Source: JAJECS01 sp965219705 (GTDB lineage: Bacteria; Chloroflexota; UBA11872). Taken from it: a DNA stretch of 64,000 nucleotides. Position numbers and translations under genes: made by a program. How positions within the stretch are numbered: the stretch's first letter is position 1; each line of letters starts with the position of its first letter. Shown here in pieces: positions 35,641 through 43,664 of this stretch. The stretch spans positions 2,914,001-2,978,000 of the forward strand of contig OZ244789.1 of NCBI GenBank assembly GCA_965219705.1, written 5' to 3'. The notes below the pieces were generated by a model. It was not told the origin of the DNA and made no database searches. It saw only the letters and a list, made by a program, of their open reading frames with translations.

Positions 35641-36066
35641 ATGTTGATGCCCAAGCGCACCAAGTTTCGCAAGGCTCACCGAGGCCGGCGTCGCGGGCGC
35701 GCCATGCGCGGCAACACGCTGCAGTTCGGAGAAGTCGGGCTGCAAGCGCTCAGCGTGGGCTGGGTCGACAGCCGCGAGATCGAGGCCGCGCGGCGTGCCA
35801 TCACGCATGCGATCCACCGCGGCGGCCAGGTGTGGATTCGCGTCTTTCCCGATAAGCCGGTGAGTGCCAAGCCCGCCGAGACGCGCATGGGCAGCGGCAA
35901 AGGCAACGTCGACCACTGGGTGGCGGTCGTCAAGCCCGGTCGTGTGCTATTCGAGATCGCAGGCATCGAAGACGAGCTTGGCCGCGAGGCGATGCGGCTT
36001 GCGTCGCACAAGATCTCCGTGGCCACGCGCGTCATCACCCGAAATCGCGAGGTGGTCGTTGGCTGA
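35641..36066 (+). CDS. rplP: 50S ribosomal protein L16
   Basis: 141 residues. L16 contacts A- and P-site tRNA elbows. It shows MLMPKRTKFRKAHRGRRRG, IEAARRAITHAIHRGGQVWIRVFPDKPVSAKPAETRMGSGKGNVDHWVAVVKPGR, all diagnostic. The Arg and Met targets of hydroxylation and methylation in other species lie in these segments. Its stop overlaps the TTG start of rpmC by 8 nt. Confidence 0.96.
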   Translation: MLMPKRTKFRKAHRGRRRGRAMRGNTLQFGEVGLQALSVGWVDSREIEAARRAITHAIHRGGQVWIRVFPDKPVSAKPAETRMGSGKGNVDHWVAVVKPGRVLFEIAGIEDELGREAMRLASHKISVATRVITRNREVVVG

Positions 36067-36280
36067 TCTGGCAGAGATTCGAGCGCTTGACGCCGAAGCC
36101 TTGGAAACCCGGCGCCGGGAGGCGAAGGAAGAGTTGTTTCGCCTGCGCGTGCAGCATGCGACGCTCCAGCTCACCGCGACGTCGCGATTGCGCGAGTTGC
36201 GGCGCGATGTCGCGCAGATCATGACCGTGCAGCGCGAACGCGAGCTCGTTGGGGCCGGCGCGGCAGATGAGGCTGAGTGA
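36059..36280 (+). CDS. rpmC: 50S ribosomal protein L29
   Basis: 73 residues starting with TTG at 36059, the only start that retains the full first helix (DLAEIRALDAEALETRRREAKEELFRLRVQHAT). The second helix is TSRLRELRRDVAQIMTVQRERE, with a short acidic tail. L29 sits next to L23 at the tunnel exit. It overlaps both neighbours, rplP by 8 nt and rpsQ by 1 nt (TGATG). Confidence 0.93.
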   Translation: MADLAEIRALDAEALETRRREAKEELFRLRVQHATLQLTATSRLRELRRDVAQIMTVQRERELVGAGAADEAE

Positions 36281-36681
36281 TGGCGGCAGATAGCGCACGG
36301 CGCCAGCGGCGCGTTGGGACCGTGGTGAGCAATCGCTCCGACAAGACCATTGCCGTGCGCGTGGAAGCTGTGCGTCGGCACCCGATCTACCGCAAGGCTG
36401 TCCGCATTCGGCGCAAGCTGCTGGCGCACGACGCCGAAAATGCGTGCGAAGTTGGCGATGTCGTCGAGGTCACGGCGTCGCGGCCCTACAGTCGCCACAA
36501 GCGCTGGCGGCTCACACGAATTGTGAATCGCGCCACGCTCACCGAAGAAGAGCAGGCAGCCGTTGAGGCCGCCAGTGAGGCGGCTCAGGCGGTGGACGCC
36601 GAGCCTGAAGAAGAAATCGACGAGGCGACCGGCACGGCACCTGAAGCTGCCGTGGACGTATCAGAGAGCGAATCTCGATAA
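36280..36681 (+). CDS. rpsQ: 30S ribosomal protein S17 with acidic tail
   Basis: 133 residues, about 45 longer than typical. The OB-fold core is RVGTVVSNRSDKTIAVRVEAVRRHPIYRKAVRIRRKLLAHDAENACEVGDVVEVTASRPYSRHKRWRLTRIV. A C-terminal extension of about 50 residues is Ala/Glu-rich and strongly acidic, unusual for an rRNA-binding protein and probably disordered. The ATG in a TGATG overlap is preferred over the GTG one codon upstream. Confidence 0.94.
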   Translation: MAADSARRQRRVGTVVSNRSDKTIAVRVEAVRRHPIYRKAVRIRRKLLAHDAENACEVGDVVEVTASRPYSRHKRWRLTRIVNRATLTEEEQAAVEAASEAAQAVDAEPEEEIDEATGTAPEAAVDVSESESR

Positions 36682-36685
36682 CGCA

Positions 36686-37051
36686 ATGGTCCAGCAACAG
36701 AGCCGGCTGAAGATTGCCGACAACAGCGGGGCGCGAGAGATCATGTGCATTCGCGTCCTCGGCGGTTCCGGCCGCAAGTACGCCGGCGTGGGCGACGTGA
36801 TCGTGGGCAGTGTCAAGCAGGCCGCGCCAAATAGCCCTGTGCCCAAAGGCAGCGTCGTGCAGGCGGTTGTCGTTCGTGTCGCCAAGGAATATCGGCGGGC
36901 GGACGGGTCCCGGATTCGCTTTGACGACAATGCAGCCGTCGTCCTGGACGGCACCGCGCCGCGCGGCACGCGCATCTTCGGCCCGGTGGCGCGCGAACTC
37001 CGCGAGCGGCGTTTCATGCGCATCGTGTCGCTCGCCCCTGAGGTGCTCTGA
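36686..37051 (+). CDS. rplN: 50S ribosomal protein L14
   Basis: 121 residues, normal length. It shows VQQQSRLKIADNSGAREIMCIRVLGGSGRKYAGVGDVIVGSVKQA and the C-terminal PRGTRIFGPVARELRERRFMRIVSLAPEVL. L14 forms an intersubunit bridge and is the binding site of the silencing factor RsfS. The ATG at 36686 restores the canonical N-terminus. Confidence 0.97.
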   Translation: MVQQQSRLKIADNSGAREIMCIRVLGGSGRKYAGVGDVIVGSVKQAAPNSPVPKGSVVQAVVVRVAKEYRRADGSRIRFDDNAAVVLDGTAPRGTRIFGPVARELRERRFMRIVSLAPEVL

Positions 37052-37053
37052 GC

Positions 37054-37386
37054 ATGGCCGACTCGCACCGATATCGCCTGCGCAAGGGTGACACCGTCGA
37101 GGTGCTCACCGGGCGTGACAAGGGGCGTCAGGGCGTTATCGATCGCGTGGTTCCGGAGACCGGCCAACTCGTGGTCGAGGGCGTCAACGTGCGCAAGCGA
37201 CACACAAAGCCGCGGGCCATCGGCCAGCGGGCCGGTATCATTGAGTTCAACGCCCCGCTCGACGCTTCGAACGTCATGCTGGTTTGCCAGCACTGCGGCG
37301 GGCGTTCCCGCATCTCAATCCGTGTCAGCCGACGCGGGGCGCGTACGCGTCACTGCAAGAGCTGCAACGAACCGTTGGACGAGTAA
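37054..37386 (+). CDS. rplX: 50S ribosomal protein L24
   Basis: 110 residues. The KOW motif lies in VEVLTGRDKGRQGVIDRVVPETGQLVVEGVNVRKRHTKP. The C-terminal part has two Cys pairs (CQHC and CKSC), a zinc-ribbon version of L24 found in many thermophilic and deep-branching bacteria. L24 is an assembly initiator near the tunnel exit. Its TAA shares one base with the rplE ATG. Confidence 0.96.
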   Translation: MADSHRYRLRKGDTVEVLTGRDKGRQGVIDRVVPETGQLVVEGVNVRKRHTKPRAIGQRAGIIEFNAPLDASNVMLVCQHCGGRSRISIRVSRRGARTRHCKSCNEPLDE

Positions 37387-37937
37387 TGGCACGCTTGCTG
37401 GATCGATATCGTGAATCGATTCGCCCCGACCTGCAACAGGATCTCGGGCTGCGCAACCTCCATGAGGTGCCGCGGCTGGAAAAGGTCGTCGTGAACGTTG
37501 GCATTGGCGCGGCGGTGAGTAACGACGCCATCGTGGACCACACGGTGCGTGACATTGCCGCGGCCACGGGGCAGCGGCCGATCGTGACGCGCGCGCGGCG
37601 CAGCGTGGCCGCCTTTCGGTTGCGAGCGGGCCAGCGGGTGGGCGTCAAGACGACGCTGCGCGGAAGGCGCATGTATGAATTCGTCGATCGCTTGATCAGC
37701 GTGGCGCTGCCACGGCTGCGCGACTTTCGCGGGCTGTCGGTGCGAGCGTTCGACGGGCGCGGGAACTACTCGATCGGCCTGCCCGAGCAGTTGATATTCC
37801 CCGAGATTGACTACGACTCGATTGACCAGATCCGCGGATTGGAAGTCACCATGGTCACCAGTGCCCAAACCGACGCGCACGCGCGGCGGTTGCTGGAGGC
37901 GATAGGGTTGCCGTTCGAACGCGAAGAAGCAGCGTAG
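37386..37937 (+). CDS. rplE: 50S ribosomal protein L5
   Basis: 183 residues. L5 binds 5S rRNA and bridges to S13. It has VPRLEKVVVNVGIGAA, TGQRPIVTRARRSVAAFRLRAGQRVGVKTTLRGRRMYEFVDRLISVALPRLRDFRGL and GRGNYSIGLPEQLIFPEIDYD. The start is the ATG in a TAATG overlap with rplX. Length and motifs are standard. Confidence 0.97.
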   Translation: MARLLDRYRESIRPDLQQDLGLRNLHEVPRLEKVVVNVGIGAAVSNDAIVDHTVRDIAAATGQRPIVTRARRSVAAFRLRAGQRVGVKTTLRGRRMYEFVDRLISVALPRLRDFRGLSVRAFDGRGNYSIGLPEQLIFPEIDYDSIDQIRGLEVTMVTSAQTDAHARRLLEAIGLPFEREEAA

Positions 37938-37945
37938 GAGTCAGC

Positions 37946-38185
37946 ATGGCCAAGAAATGCAAGGTCGTGAAATGGGAACGGGAGCGCAACGCCTTCTATG
38001 CGCCGAACTTCGACGAGCGTTCGCTGCGGGGCCGCAAGCTGCGCTACAAGGTCCGCTACCGCAATCGCTGTGTCCTCTGCGGGCGCCCCCGCGCCTACAT
38101 GCGCCGGTTTGATCTCTGCCGCATTTGCTTTCGCACGCTGGCGGCTCAGGGTGAGATTCCCGGCGTTACGAAATCGAGCTGGTAG
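37946..38185 (+). CDS. rpsN: 30S ribosomal protein S14, zinc type, extended
   Basis: 79 residues. The C-terminal half is the classic zinc-binding S14 with C42, C45, C58 and C61 (CVLCGRPRAYMRRFDLCRICFR) and ends GEIPGVTKSSW. The usual zinc-type protein has about 61 residues; here about 18 extra residues lie between the MAKK start and the RYKVR segment (WERERNAFYAPNFDER region). A GGAG site precedes the ATG. It binds 16S rRNA in the head near S3 and S10. Confidence 0.95.
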   Translation: MAKKCKVVKWERERNAFYAPNFDERSLRGRKLRYKVRYRNRCVLCGRPRAYMRRFDLCRICFRTLAAQGEIPGVTKSSW

Positions 38186-38191
38186 CGAACG

Positions 38192-38584
38192 ATGACAGAC
38201 CCCATTGCCGACATGCTCACGCGGATGCGCAACGCCGTGATGGCGCGCCACCGCAAGGTCCGCATTCCGCATTCCAGCCTCAAGGTGCGTGTCGCCGAGC
38301 TGCTGCGCGACGAGGGTTTTATCGCCGGCTTAACGGTCGTAGAGGATTCGCCGCGGGGTTGGCTCGAGATTGACCTGCGCTACAACGCCGAAAACGAACC
38401 GGTGCTCCGAGGCTCCAAGCGCGTGAGTCGCCCGGGTCTGCGCGTGTACACACGCGCGCGCGAGATTCCGCGCGTGATGGGCGGCATCGGCGTGGCGCTG
38501 GTGTCTACGTCCAGTGGGTTGATGACCGGGAGCGAGGCACGCCGACGCCGGCTGGGTGGCGAAGTGCTCGCCTTCGTCTGGTAG
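38192..38584 (+). CDS. rpsH: 30S ribosomal protein S8
   Basis: 130 residues. S8 binds helix 21 of 16S rRNA. The start TDPIADMLTRMRNAVMARHRKVRIPHS and the C-terminal GLRVYTRAREIPRVMGGIGVALVSTSSGLMTGSEARRRRLGGEVLAFVW are diagnostic. In E. coli S8 represses the spc operon; no equivalent operator was recognised here. Start lacks a clear Shine-Dalgarno sequence. Confidence 0.97.
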   Translation: MTDPIADMLTRMRNAVMARHRKVRIPHSSLKVRVAELLRDEGFIAGLTVVEDSPRGWLEIDLRYNAENEPVLRGSKRVSRPGLRVYTRAREIPRVMGGIGVALVSTSSGLMTGSEARRRRLGGEVLAFVW

Positions 38585-38592
38585 GCAACGGC

Positions 38593-39147
38593 ATGTCACG
38601 CATCGGCCAACTTCCGATACCGGTCCCCGGGGGCGTTACGGTCAGCATTGGCGACGGCAACACCGTTGAGATCAAGGGGCCGCGCGGAGCGCTGGCGCGA
38701 ACGCTGCCGCGGTCGATGACCATCACTGCCACGGACGGCGTGCTCAAGGTGTCGCGGCCAAATGACGAGCGCAAGCAGCGAGCGCTGCACGGCCTCACGC
38801 GCCAGCTCCTGGCCAACATGGTGATCGGCGTGACGGACGGATTCCAGAAGCGGCTCGAGATTCAAGGAACCGGGTATCGCGCCTCGCTCCAGGGCGGCGC
38901 CCTCGACCTGCAATTGGGGTTCTCGCATCCTCGGGTGATCCAGGCGCCGGATGGCGTCGATATCGAGGTGCCCGATCCCACGCATATCGTAGTGCAGGGG
39001 ATCGACAAGCAGGCCGTTGGCCAGATTGCCGCCGAAATTCGCGCGGTGCGTCCGGCCGATCCCTACAAGGGCAAGGGCGTCCGCTATGCCGGCGAGTACG
39101 TGCGCCAGAAACCTGGCAAGACCGCTGCTGGACTGACGGCCGCCTAA
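38593..39147 (+). CDS. rplF: 50S ribosomal protein L6
   Basis: 184 residues. It has SRIGQLPIPVPGGVTV, the first-domain NTVEIKGPRGALA and the second-domain motif DKQAVGQIAAEIRAVRPADPYKGKGVRYAGEYVRQKPGK. L6 lies near the sarcin-ricin loop and the factor-binding site. rplR begins immediately after its stop. Length is standard. Confidence 0.97.
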   Translation: MSRIGQLPIPVPGGVTVSIGDGNTVEIKGPRGALARTLPRSMTITATDGVLKVSRPNDERKQRALHGLTRQLLANMVIGVTDGFQKRLEIQGTGYRASLQGGALDLQLGFSHPRVIQAPDGVDIEVPDPTHIVVQGIDKQAVGQIAAEIRAVRPADPYKGKGVRYAGEYVRQKPGKTAAGLTAA

Positions 39148-39501
39148 ATGGCTACGCATACACGGCACGCGAGCCGACTTCGGCGACACCGACGCCTGCG
39201 GACGCGGGTGCGGGGCACCGCCGCGCGTCCGCGCTTGGCCGTGTTTCGAAGTTTGAAACACACGTACGCGCAGGTGATTGACGACGCAAGCGGGACAACA
39301 CTGGCCGCTGCCTCCACCCTCGAGTCGGACATGGAAGACGGCTCCAGGCGGGCGCGGGCCGGCAGCGTCGGCCGCGCGATTGCCGCGCGCGCCAAGGCGC
39401 TGAAGGTTTCGCGGGTGGTGTTCGATCGCGGAGGATTCGCCTACGCCGGTCGTGTGAAAGCCGTGGCGGACGCGGCGCGCGCCGATGGGTTGGAGTTTTA
39501 G
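39148..39501 (+). CDS. rplR: 50S ribosomal protein L18
   Basis: 117 residues. L18 binds 5S rRNA. Typical segments are LRRHRRLRTRVRGTAARPRLAVFRSLKHTYAQVIDD and the C-terminal VVFDRGGFAYAGRVKAVADAARADGLEF. ATG directly follows the rplF stop codon and there is no Shine-Dalgarno sequence, so translation is likely coupled. No anomalies were seen. Confidence 0.96.
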   Translation: MATHTRHASRLRRHRRLRTRVRGTAARPRLAVFRSLKHTYAQVIDDASGTTLAAASTLESDMEDGSRRARAGSVGRAIAARAKALKVSRVVFDRGGFAYAGRVKAVADAARADGLEF

Positions 39502-39503
39502 CA

Positions 39504-40046
39504 ATGCAGTTTGATGGCCGAAGGCGGGGACAGCCCAGCTTTCTCGATAGTGACGGTGAGCGTCAGCGGTTTGAGGATCGCGTGGTCCGCATCAAGCGGG
39601 TGTCGAAAGTCGTCCGCGGCGGACGGCGCTTCGGCTTCAATGCCATCGTGGTCGTCGGTGATCGCAACGGTCGCGTCGGCGTCAGCGTGGGCCGTGCGCG
39701 TGAGGTGGCCGACGCCATTCAGAAGGGTCAAGAACGCGCTCGCCGCGCCATGTTCGACGTTCCGCTCACCGAGGATGGATCCATTCCGCATTACATCGAA
39801 GCGAGATTCCGTGCGTCCAAGGTCATTCTGCGCCCGGCAGGTTCGGGAACCGGGGTGATCGCTGGCGGCGCTGTGCGCGCCGTGCTTGAGCTTGCCGGCG
39901 TGCGAAACGTGCTCACCAAGATCATCGGCTCCTCGAACGCCGTCAACGTCGTCCAGGCGACCGTGGCGGGCCTTGAGGCGCTGAGCGACCCCAGCGCGCA
40001 GCGAGCTGCGAGACTCGCTCCTATCGACTCACGTGGCGATGGCTAG
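39504..40046 (+). CDS. rpsE: 30S ribosomal protein S5
   Basis: 180 residues. It shows FEDRVVRIKRVSKVVRGGRRFGFNAIVVVGDRNGRVGVSVGRAREVADAIQKG and the C-terminal GVIAGGAVRAVLELAGVRNVLTKIIGSSNAVNVVQAT. S5 shapes the mRNA entry pore, and the VVRGGRRF loop is where spectinomycin-related changes occur elsewhere. It overlaps rpmD by 8 nt. Confidence 0.97.
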   Translation: MQFDGRRRGQPSFLDSDGERQRFEDRVVRIKRVSKVVRGGRRFGFNAIVVVGDRNGRVGVSVGRAREVADAIQKGQERARRAMFDVPLTEDGSIPHYIEARFRASKVILRPAGSGTGVIAGGAVRAVLELAGVRNVLTKIIGSSNAVNVVQATVAGLEALSDPSAQRAARLAPIDSRGDG

Positions 40047-40233
40047 CGCCCGGCTGCATTTGCGTCAAGTGCGGAGCGCCATCGGCGCAACGCGTCGCCA
40101 GCAGGAGACGCTGCGCGCGCTGGGTCTGGGCCGCATCGGTAAGACGGCCGAGCGTGAACAGTCGCCGGCCATCGACGGCATGTTGGCGGCCATCGGGCAC
40201 CTGGTCGAATGCCGCCGCGAATCCGCGGAGTGA
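40039..40233 (+). CDS. rpmD: 50S ribosomal protein L30
   Basis: 64 residues from ATG at 40039; a GTG two codons upstream is possible. It shows the family core LRQVRSAIGATRRQQETLRALGLGRIGKTAEREQSPAIDGMLAAIGHLVE. L30 is non-essential in some bacteria and missing from others, so its retention is informative for phylogeny. Its start overlaps the rpsE stop (ATGGCTAG). Confidence 0.93.
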   Translation: MASARLHLRQVRSAIGATRRQQETLRALGLGRIGKTAEREQSPAIDGMLAAIGHLVECRRESAE

Positions 40234-40240
40234 TCCGAAC

Positions 40241-40687
40241 GTGAAGCCACACGTGCTGGTCCGTACCTCGCAGAAGCGTCGGCGTCGCCGACGGGTCGGT
40301 CGCGGCGAGGGCAGCGGCCGCGGCAAGACGGCGGGCCGCGGCACGCTTGGTCAGGGCGCCCGCAGCGGGTCTGGTCCGACACCGGGCTTCGAGGGTGGTC
40401 AGACCCCGCTCCTGCGGCGGTTTCCCGCCCGTCGTGGGTTCACCAACGACCGATTTCGCACGGACTACCAGCCGGTAAACCTGGGCCGGCTGGCGCAGTT
40501 TGAGGCTGGATCCGTCGTCGGCGCGGACGAGTTGCGCGCCGGCGGCATCATTGATGACGGGCCGTTCAAGATTCTGGCGGGCGGCGAATTGCCCCACGCA
40601 CTGACAATCCGGGCGCCCAAATTCTCGGCTGCGGCCAAAATGAAGATCGAGGAGGCCGGCGGCACCGCCGAGGAAATTCCTGCGTGA
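40241..40687 (+). CDS. rplO: 50S ribosomal protein L15
   Basis: 148 residues, GTG start at 40241. The basic Gly/Arg-rich N-terminal extension (RRVGRGEGSGRGKTAGRGTLGQGARSG) threads the 23S rRNA. The motif GFEGGQTPLLRRFPARRGF and the C-terminal sandwich domain ending in GGTAEEIPA complete the fold. The stop overlaps the secY GTG by 4 nt (GTGA). Confidence 0.95.
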   Translation: MKPHVLVRTSQKRRRRRRVGRGEGSGRGKTAGRGTLGQGARSGSGPTPGFEGGQTPLLRRFPARRGFTNDRFRTDYQPVNLGRLAQFEAGSVVGADELRAGGIIDDGPFKILAGGELPHALTIRAPKFSAAAKMKIEEAGGTAEEIPA

Positions 40688-41964
40688 TCCAGACCGCCAT
40701 CACCGCATTTCGATTGCCGGATGTACGCCGGAAGATCCTGTTCACGATTGGCCTTTTGGTGCTGTTTCGGCTCGTGGCGCACATCCCCATGCCTGGGGTT
40801 GCGACCGATCGGCTGCAGGAATTCTTCGAGGGCAATCAGCTCCTCGGGTTCCTAAACCTGCTCTCGGGCGGCGCCCTCGAAAACTTCTCCATCGTGGCCC
40901 TCGGCGTCTATCCGTACGTCACCGCCATGATCGCGTTTCAGGTCCTCACGCCGCTGATCCCCCGGTTGCAGGAACTCTCGAAGGAAGGGGACAGCGGGCG
41001 CAAGCGCATCGCCCAATACACCCGGATAGCGACGGTCCCATTCGCGATGCTGCAAGGCTTCGGCCAGATCACGCTTCTGCGCAGCTCGCAGGCCGATTTG
41101 ATTTCGCCGTCGCTTGGAGCCCCGGGGATCGTGGCCATGCTGATCGTCATGGCCGCCGGTTCCATGTTCCTGCTGTGGCTGGGCGAATTGATCACCGAGA
41201 ACGGCGTGGGCAACGGCGTCTCCATCATCATCTTCGCGGGCATCGTGGCGGGGGCGCCACAGGCCGTAGGCCAGGCTCTGTTTGCCGGAGAGAACATCGG
41301 CGGCTTCTTGGCCGTGGTCGTTATCGGCCTGGCCATGATCAGCGCGATCGTGTTCGTTCAGGAGGCGCAGCGGCGCATTCCCGTGCACTACGCGAAGCGC
41401 GTGCGCGGCAACCGCATGTACGGCGGTCAGAGCACGCATATCCCGCTCAAGGTCAACTCCGCGGGCATGATCCCTCTGATTTTTGCCTTCTCCTTCATGC
41501 TGCTGCCTGGGACCGTCGCCAGCTACTTCGAGAGCACGGACATCACCTGGCTGGGGAACTTGGCCGGCCTCATCGCCAATGCCATGAGCCCGGAGAATTT
41601 CATCTATTGGGTGGCCACCTTTTTCTTAGTCATTGCATTTACCTACTTCTACACCCTGGTCATCTTTCAACAGCAGAATCTTGCGGAGAACTTGCAGAAG
41701 AACGGCGGCTTCATTCCGGGGATACGACCGGGGCGCCCGACGCAGCAATACCTGATGCGCGTGGTGAATCGGCTCACCCTGGCCGGATCGCTGTTTCTTG
41801 GCTTTGTCGCGGTACTCCCCTTCCTGGCGCAACTGGTGACCAACGTGAACGCCGTGGCGCTCAGCAGCACGGGATTGCTGATTGTGGTCGGCGTGGTGCT
41901 CGATACCATGCGGCAGCTCGAGGCCCAGCTGTTGATGCGCAACTACGAAGGATTCATCCGGTAG
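40684..41964 (+). CDS. secY: Protein translocase subunit SecY
   Basis: 426 residues with ten transmembrane helices. SecY is the channel for secretory and membrane proteins. Recognised features are the first helix RKILFTIGLLVLFRLVAHIPMPGV, the plug/TM2a region LSGGALENFSIVALGVYPYVTA, the cytoplasmic loop AQRRIPVHYAKRV used for ribosome docking, PLKVNSAGMIPLIFA and IRPGRPTQQYLMRVVNRLT. The GTG start overlaps rplO. Located between rplO and adk as in many bacteria. Confidence 0.97.
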   Translation: MIQTAITAFRLPDVRRKILFTIGLLVLFRLVAHIPMPGVATDRLQEFFEGNQLLGFLNLLSGGALENFSIVALGVYPYVTAMIAFQVLTPLIPRLQELSKEGDSGRKRIAQYTRIATVPFAMLQGFGQITLLRSSQADLISPSLGAPGIVAMLIVMAAGSMFLLWLGELITENGVGNGVSIIIFAGIVAGAPQAVGQALFAGENIGGFLAVVVIGLAMISAIVFVQEAQRRIPVHYAKRVRGNRMYGGQSTHIPLKVNSAGMIPLIFAFSFMLLPGTVASYFESTDITWLGNLAGLIANAMSPENFIYWVATFFLVIAFTYFYTLVIFQQQNLAENLQKNGGFIPGIRPGRPTQQYLMRVVNRLTLAGSLFLGFVAVLPFLAQLVTNVNAVALSSTGLLIVVGVVLDTMRQLEAQLLMRNYEGFIR

Positions 41965-41965
41965 G

Positions 41966-42541
41966 TTGGCGAATCACACACCATCGATTGTCGTGTTCCT
42001 CGGGCCGCCGGGGGCGGGCAAGGGCACTCAGGCGCAGTTGCTGGTGGACCGGCTCAACATCACGCATGTGTCGACCGGCGGGCTGTTTCGCCAAGCCATC
42101 GAGGCCGGCACGCCCGCCGGGCTGCAGGTGAGCGAATACGTTGAGTCGGGTCGGCTCGTCCCCGACCATCTGGTGATGCAGCTCGTCGAGAGTCTCGTGG
42201 CTGGACAGCGAAACCAAGGCATCTGCTTCGATGGATTTCCGCGCACCCATGCGCAGGCCGAGGCGCTGGATGAGATCCTGGCCAGGTATGCCACGCGCGT
42301 GCATGCCGTGCTTGTCCTGGACCTACCCGAAGACGTCGCGCTCAATCGGCTCCTGAGTCGTGGCCGAAGCGATGACGATCACGCGACCGCCCGCTACCGA
42401 CTTGAGGTCTATCGCACGGCGACGGCCCCGCTGATTCGGTACTACACGCAGCGCGGCCTGGTACATCCGGTCAACGGCGACGCCGACATTCACGCCGTTG
42501 CCCGTCGGGTCATCGATGCCCTGGGAGCGCTCGCCGCGTGA
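41966..42541 (+). CDS. adk: Adenylate kinase, short-lid form
   Basis: 191 residues from a TTG start. It interconverts ATP + AMP and 2 ADP. The P-loop GPPGAGKGT is at 13-21 with K19. The AMP-binding site and FDGFPRTHAQAEAL are present. The LID is replaced by a short loop (LLSRGRSDDDHATARYRL), so the zinc or long-lid domain of about 30 residues is absent, as in short-type kinases. It lies between secY and map (4-nt overlap with map). Confidence 0.93.
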   Translation: MANHTPSIVVFLGPPGAGKGTQAQLLVDRLNITHVSTGGLFRQAIEAGTPAGLQVSEYVESGRLVPDHLVMQLVESLVAGQRNQGICFDGFPRTHAQAEALDEILARYATRVHAVLVLDLPEDVALNRLLSRGRSDDDHATARYRLEVYRTATAPLIRYYTQRGLVHPVNGDADIHAVARRVIDALGALAA

Positions 42542-43326
42542 CTGCCGGACACGTAATCGCCAAAACACCGGAGCAGATCGAGGGCATGCGGGTGGCGGGC
42601 GCTTTGCTGGCGCGCACGCTGGATCTAATCGTGGAGGCCGTGCAACCCGGCGCCACGACGGAAGAGCTCAATGCGGTGGCGGACCAATTCATTCGTGACC
42701 ACGGCGGCACGCCATCGTTTCTTGGGGTGCCCGCCGCGTCGCCCAGCGTTGCGCCCTTCCCCGGCAGCATTTGCGCCTCTGCGAACGATGTCATCGTGCA
42801 TGGCATTCCCAGTGGAAATGCATTGCGTGAAGGGGATATCATTGGGGTTGATTGCGGAGTGATCCTTGATGGGTGGCACTCCGACTCGGCGGTAACCGTT
42901 GCTGTTGGCGAGGTCGACGACGAGGCGGATCGTCTAATCGCCGTCACGCATGACGCGCTAGACGCGGCAGTTGCAGCCGCCCAACCGGGGAATCGGCTCG
43001 GTGATGTCGGCGCGGCCGTGCAGGGCCTTGTCGAGGGTGCCGGGTTTTCAGTTGTTAGGAGATTTGTGGGACACGGAATCGGACAATCCATGCACGAGCC
43101 GCCGCAGGTGCCGAACTTCGGCACCGCGGGCACGGGCGCCGTGCTCGAGGCGGGCACAGCCCTCGCCATTGAGCCCATGGTGAACGTCGGAAGTCCCGAT
43201 GTGCACTTTGATGCCGACGGCTGGACCGCCCGCACCGCCGATGGAAGCCTTTCGGCCCACTTCGAACACACGGTGGTCGTCAGCGAGTTTGGTCCGATCG
43301 TCCTCACCAGTCGGGTGAACGCCTGA
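42538..43326 (+). CDS. map: Methionine aminopeptidase, type I
   Basis: 262 residues, GTG start overlapping adk. It removes initiator methionine from nascent proteins. The pita-bread metalloenzyme ligands are seen as GVDCGVILDGWHSDSAVTV (two Asp), GHGIGQSMHEPPQVPNF (His), LAIEPMV (Glu) and SAHFEHTVVV (Glu), with the catalytic His in NDVIVHGIP. There is no N-terminal zinc finger or SH3-type extension. Its TGA shares one base with the infA ATG. Confidence 0.96.
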   Translation: MTAGHVIAKTPEQIEGMRVAGALLARTLDLIVEAVQPGATTEELNAVADQFIRDHGGTPSFLGVPAASPSVAPFPGSICASANDVIVHGIPSGNALREGDIIGVDCGVILDGWHSDSAVTVAVGEVDDEADRLIAVTHDALDAAVAAAQPGNRLGDVGAAVQGLVEGAGFSVVRRFVGHGIGQSMHEPPQVPNFGTAGTGAVLEAGTALAIEPMVNVGSPDVHFDADGWTARTADGSLSAHFEHTVVVSEFGPIVLTSRVNA

Positions 43327-43655
43327 TGGCGCAACGCTCCGCACGCGAGGCGCGCACTGCCGAGTCCAACGGCAAGGGCAAATCCCCGATGATTGAGGTC
43401 GAGGGCGAGATCGTGGACACGTTGCCAAACACCATGTTCCTCGTGCGCCCCATCGGGCCCAACGGCAAGCCGCTGCGCCTGGTGACCGGCTCGGACGGCG
43501 ACGAGCCGCCGGCGATCTTGGCGCACCTGTCCGGCCGCATGCGGCTTCGATTCATCCGCGTCGGTGTCGGCGATCGCGTGAAACTCGAGCTTTCTCCCTA
43601 TGACCTCACGCGCGGACGCATCACCTGGCGTCTGCGCAACGAGCGAGTCGAGTAG
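43326..43655 (+). CDS. infA: Translation initiation factor IF-1, extended
   Basis: 109 residues; IF-1 normally has about 72. An N-terminal extension of about 20 residues (Ala/Arg/Lys-rich) precedes the OB-fold start IEVEGEIVDTLPNTMFLV. An insertion of about 15-20 residues (GPNGKPLRLVTGSDGDEPPA region, about 44-64) sits between strands 2 and 3. The rest (ILAHLSGRMRLRFIRVGVGDRVKLELSPYDLTRGRITWRLRNE) is canonical, including the residues that contact 16S rRNA. It is in its usual place, one base overlapping map and 9 nt before rpmJ. Confidence 0.93.
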   Translation: MAQRSAREARTAESNGKGKSPMIEVEGEIVDTLPNTMFLVRPIGPNGKPLRLVTGSDGDEPPAILAHLSGRMRLRFIRVGVGDRVKLELSPYDLTRGRITWRLRNERVE

Positions 43656-43664
43656 CGCTGTCGC

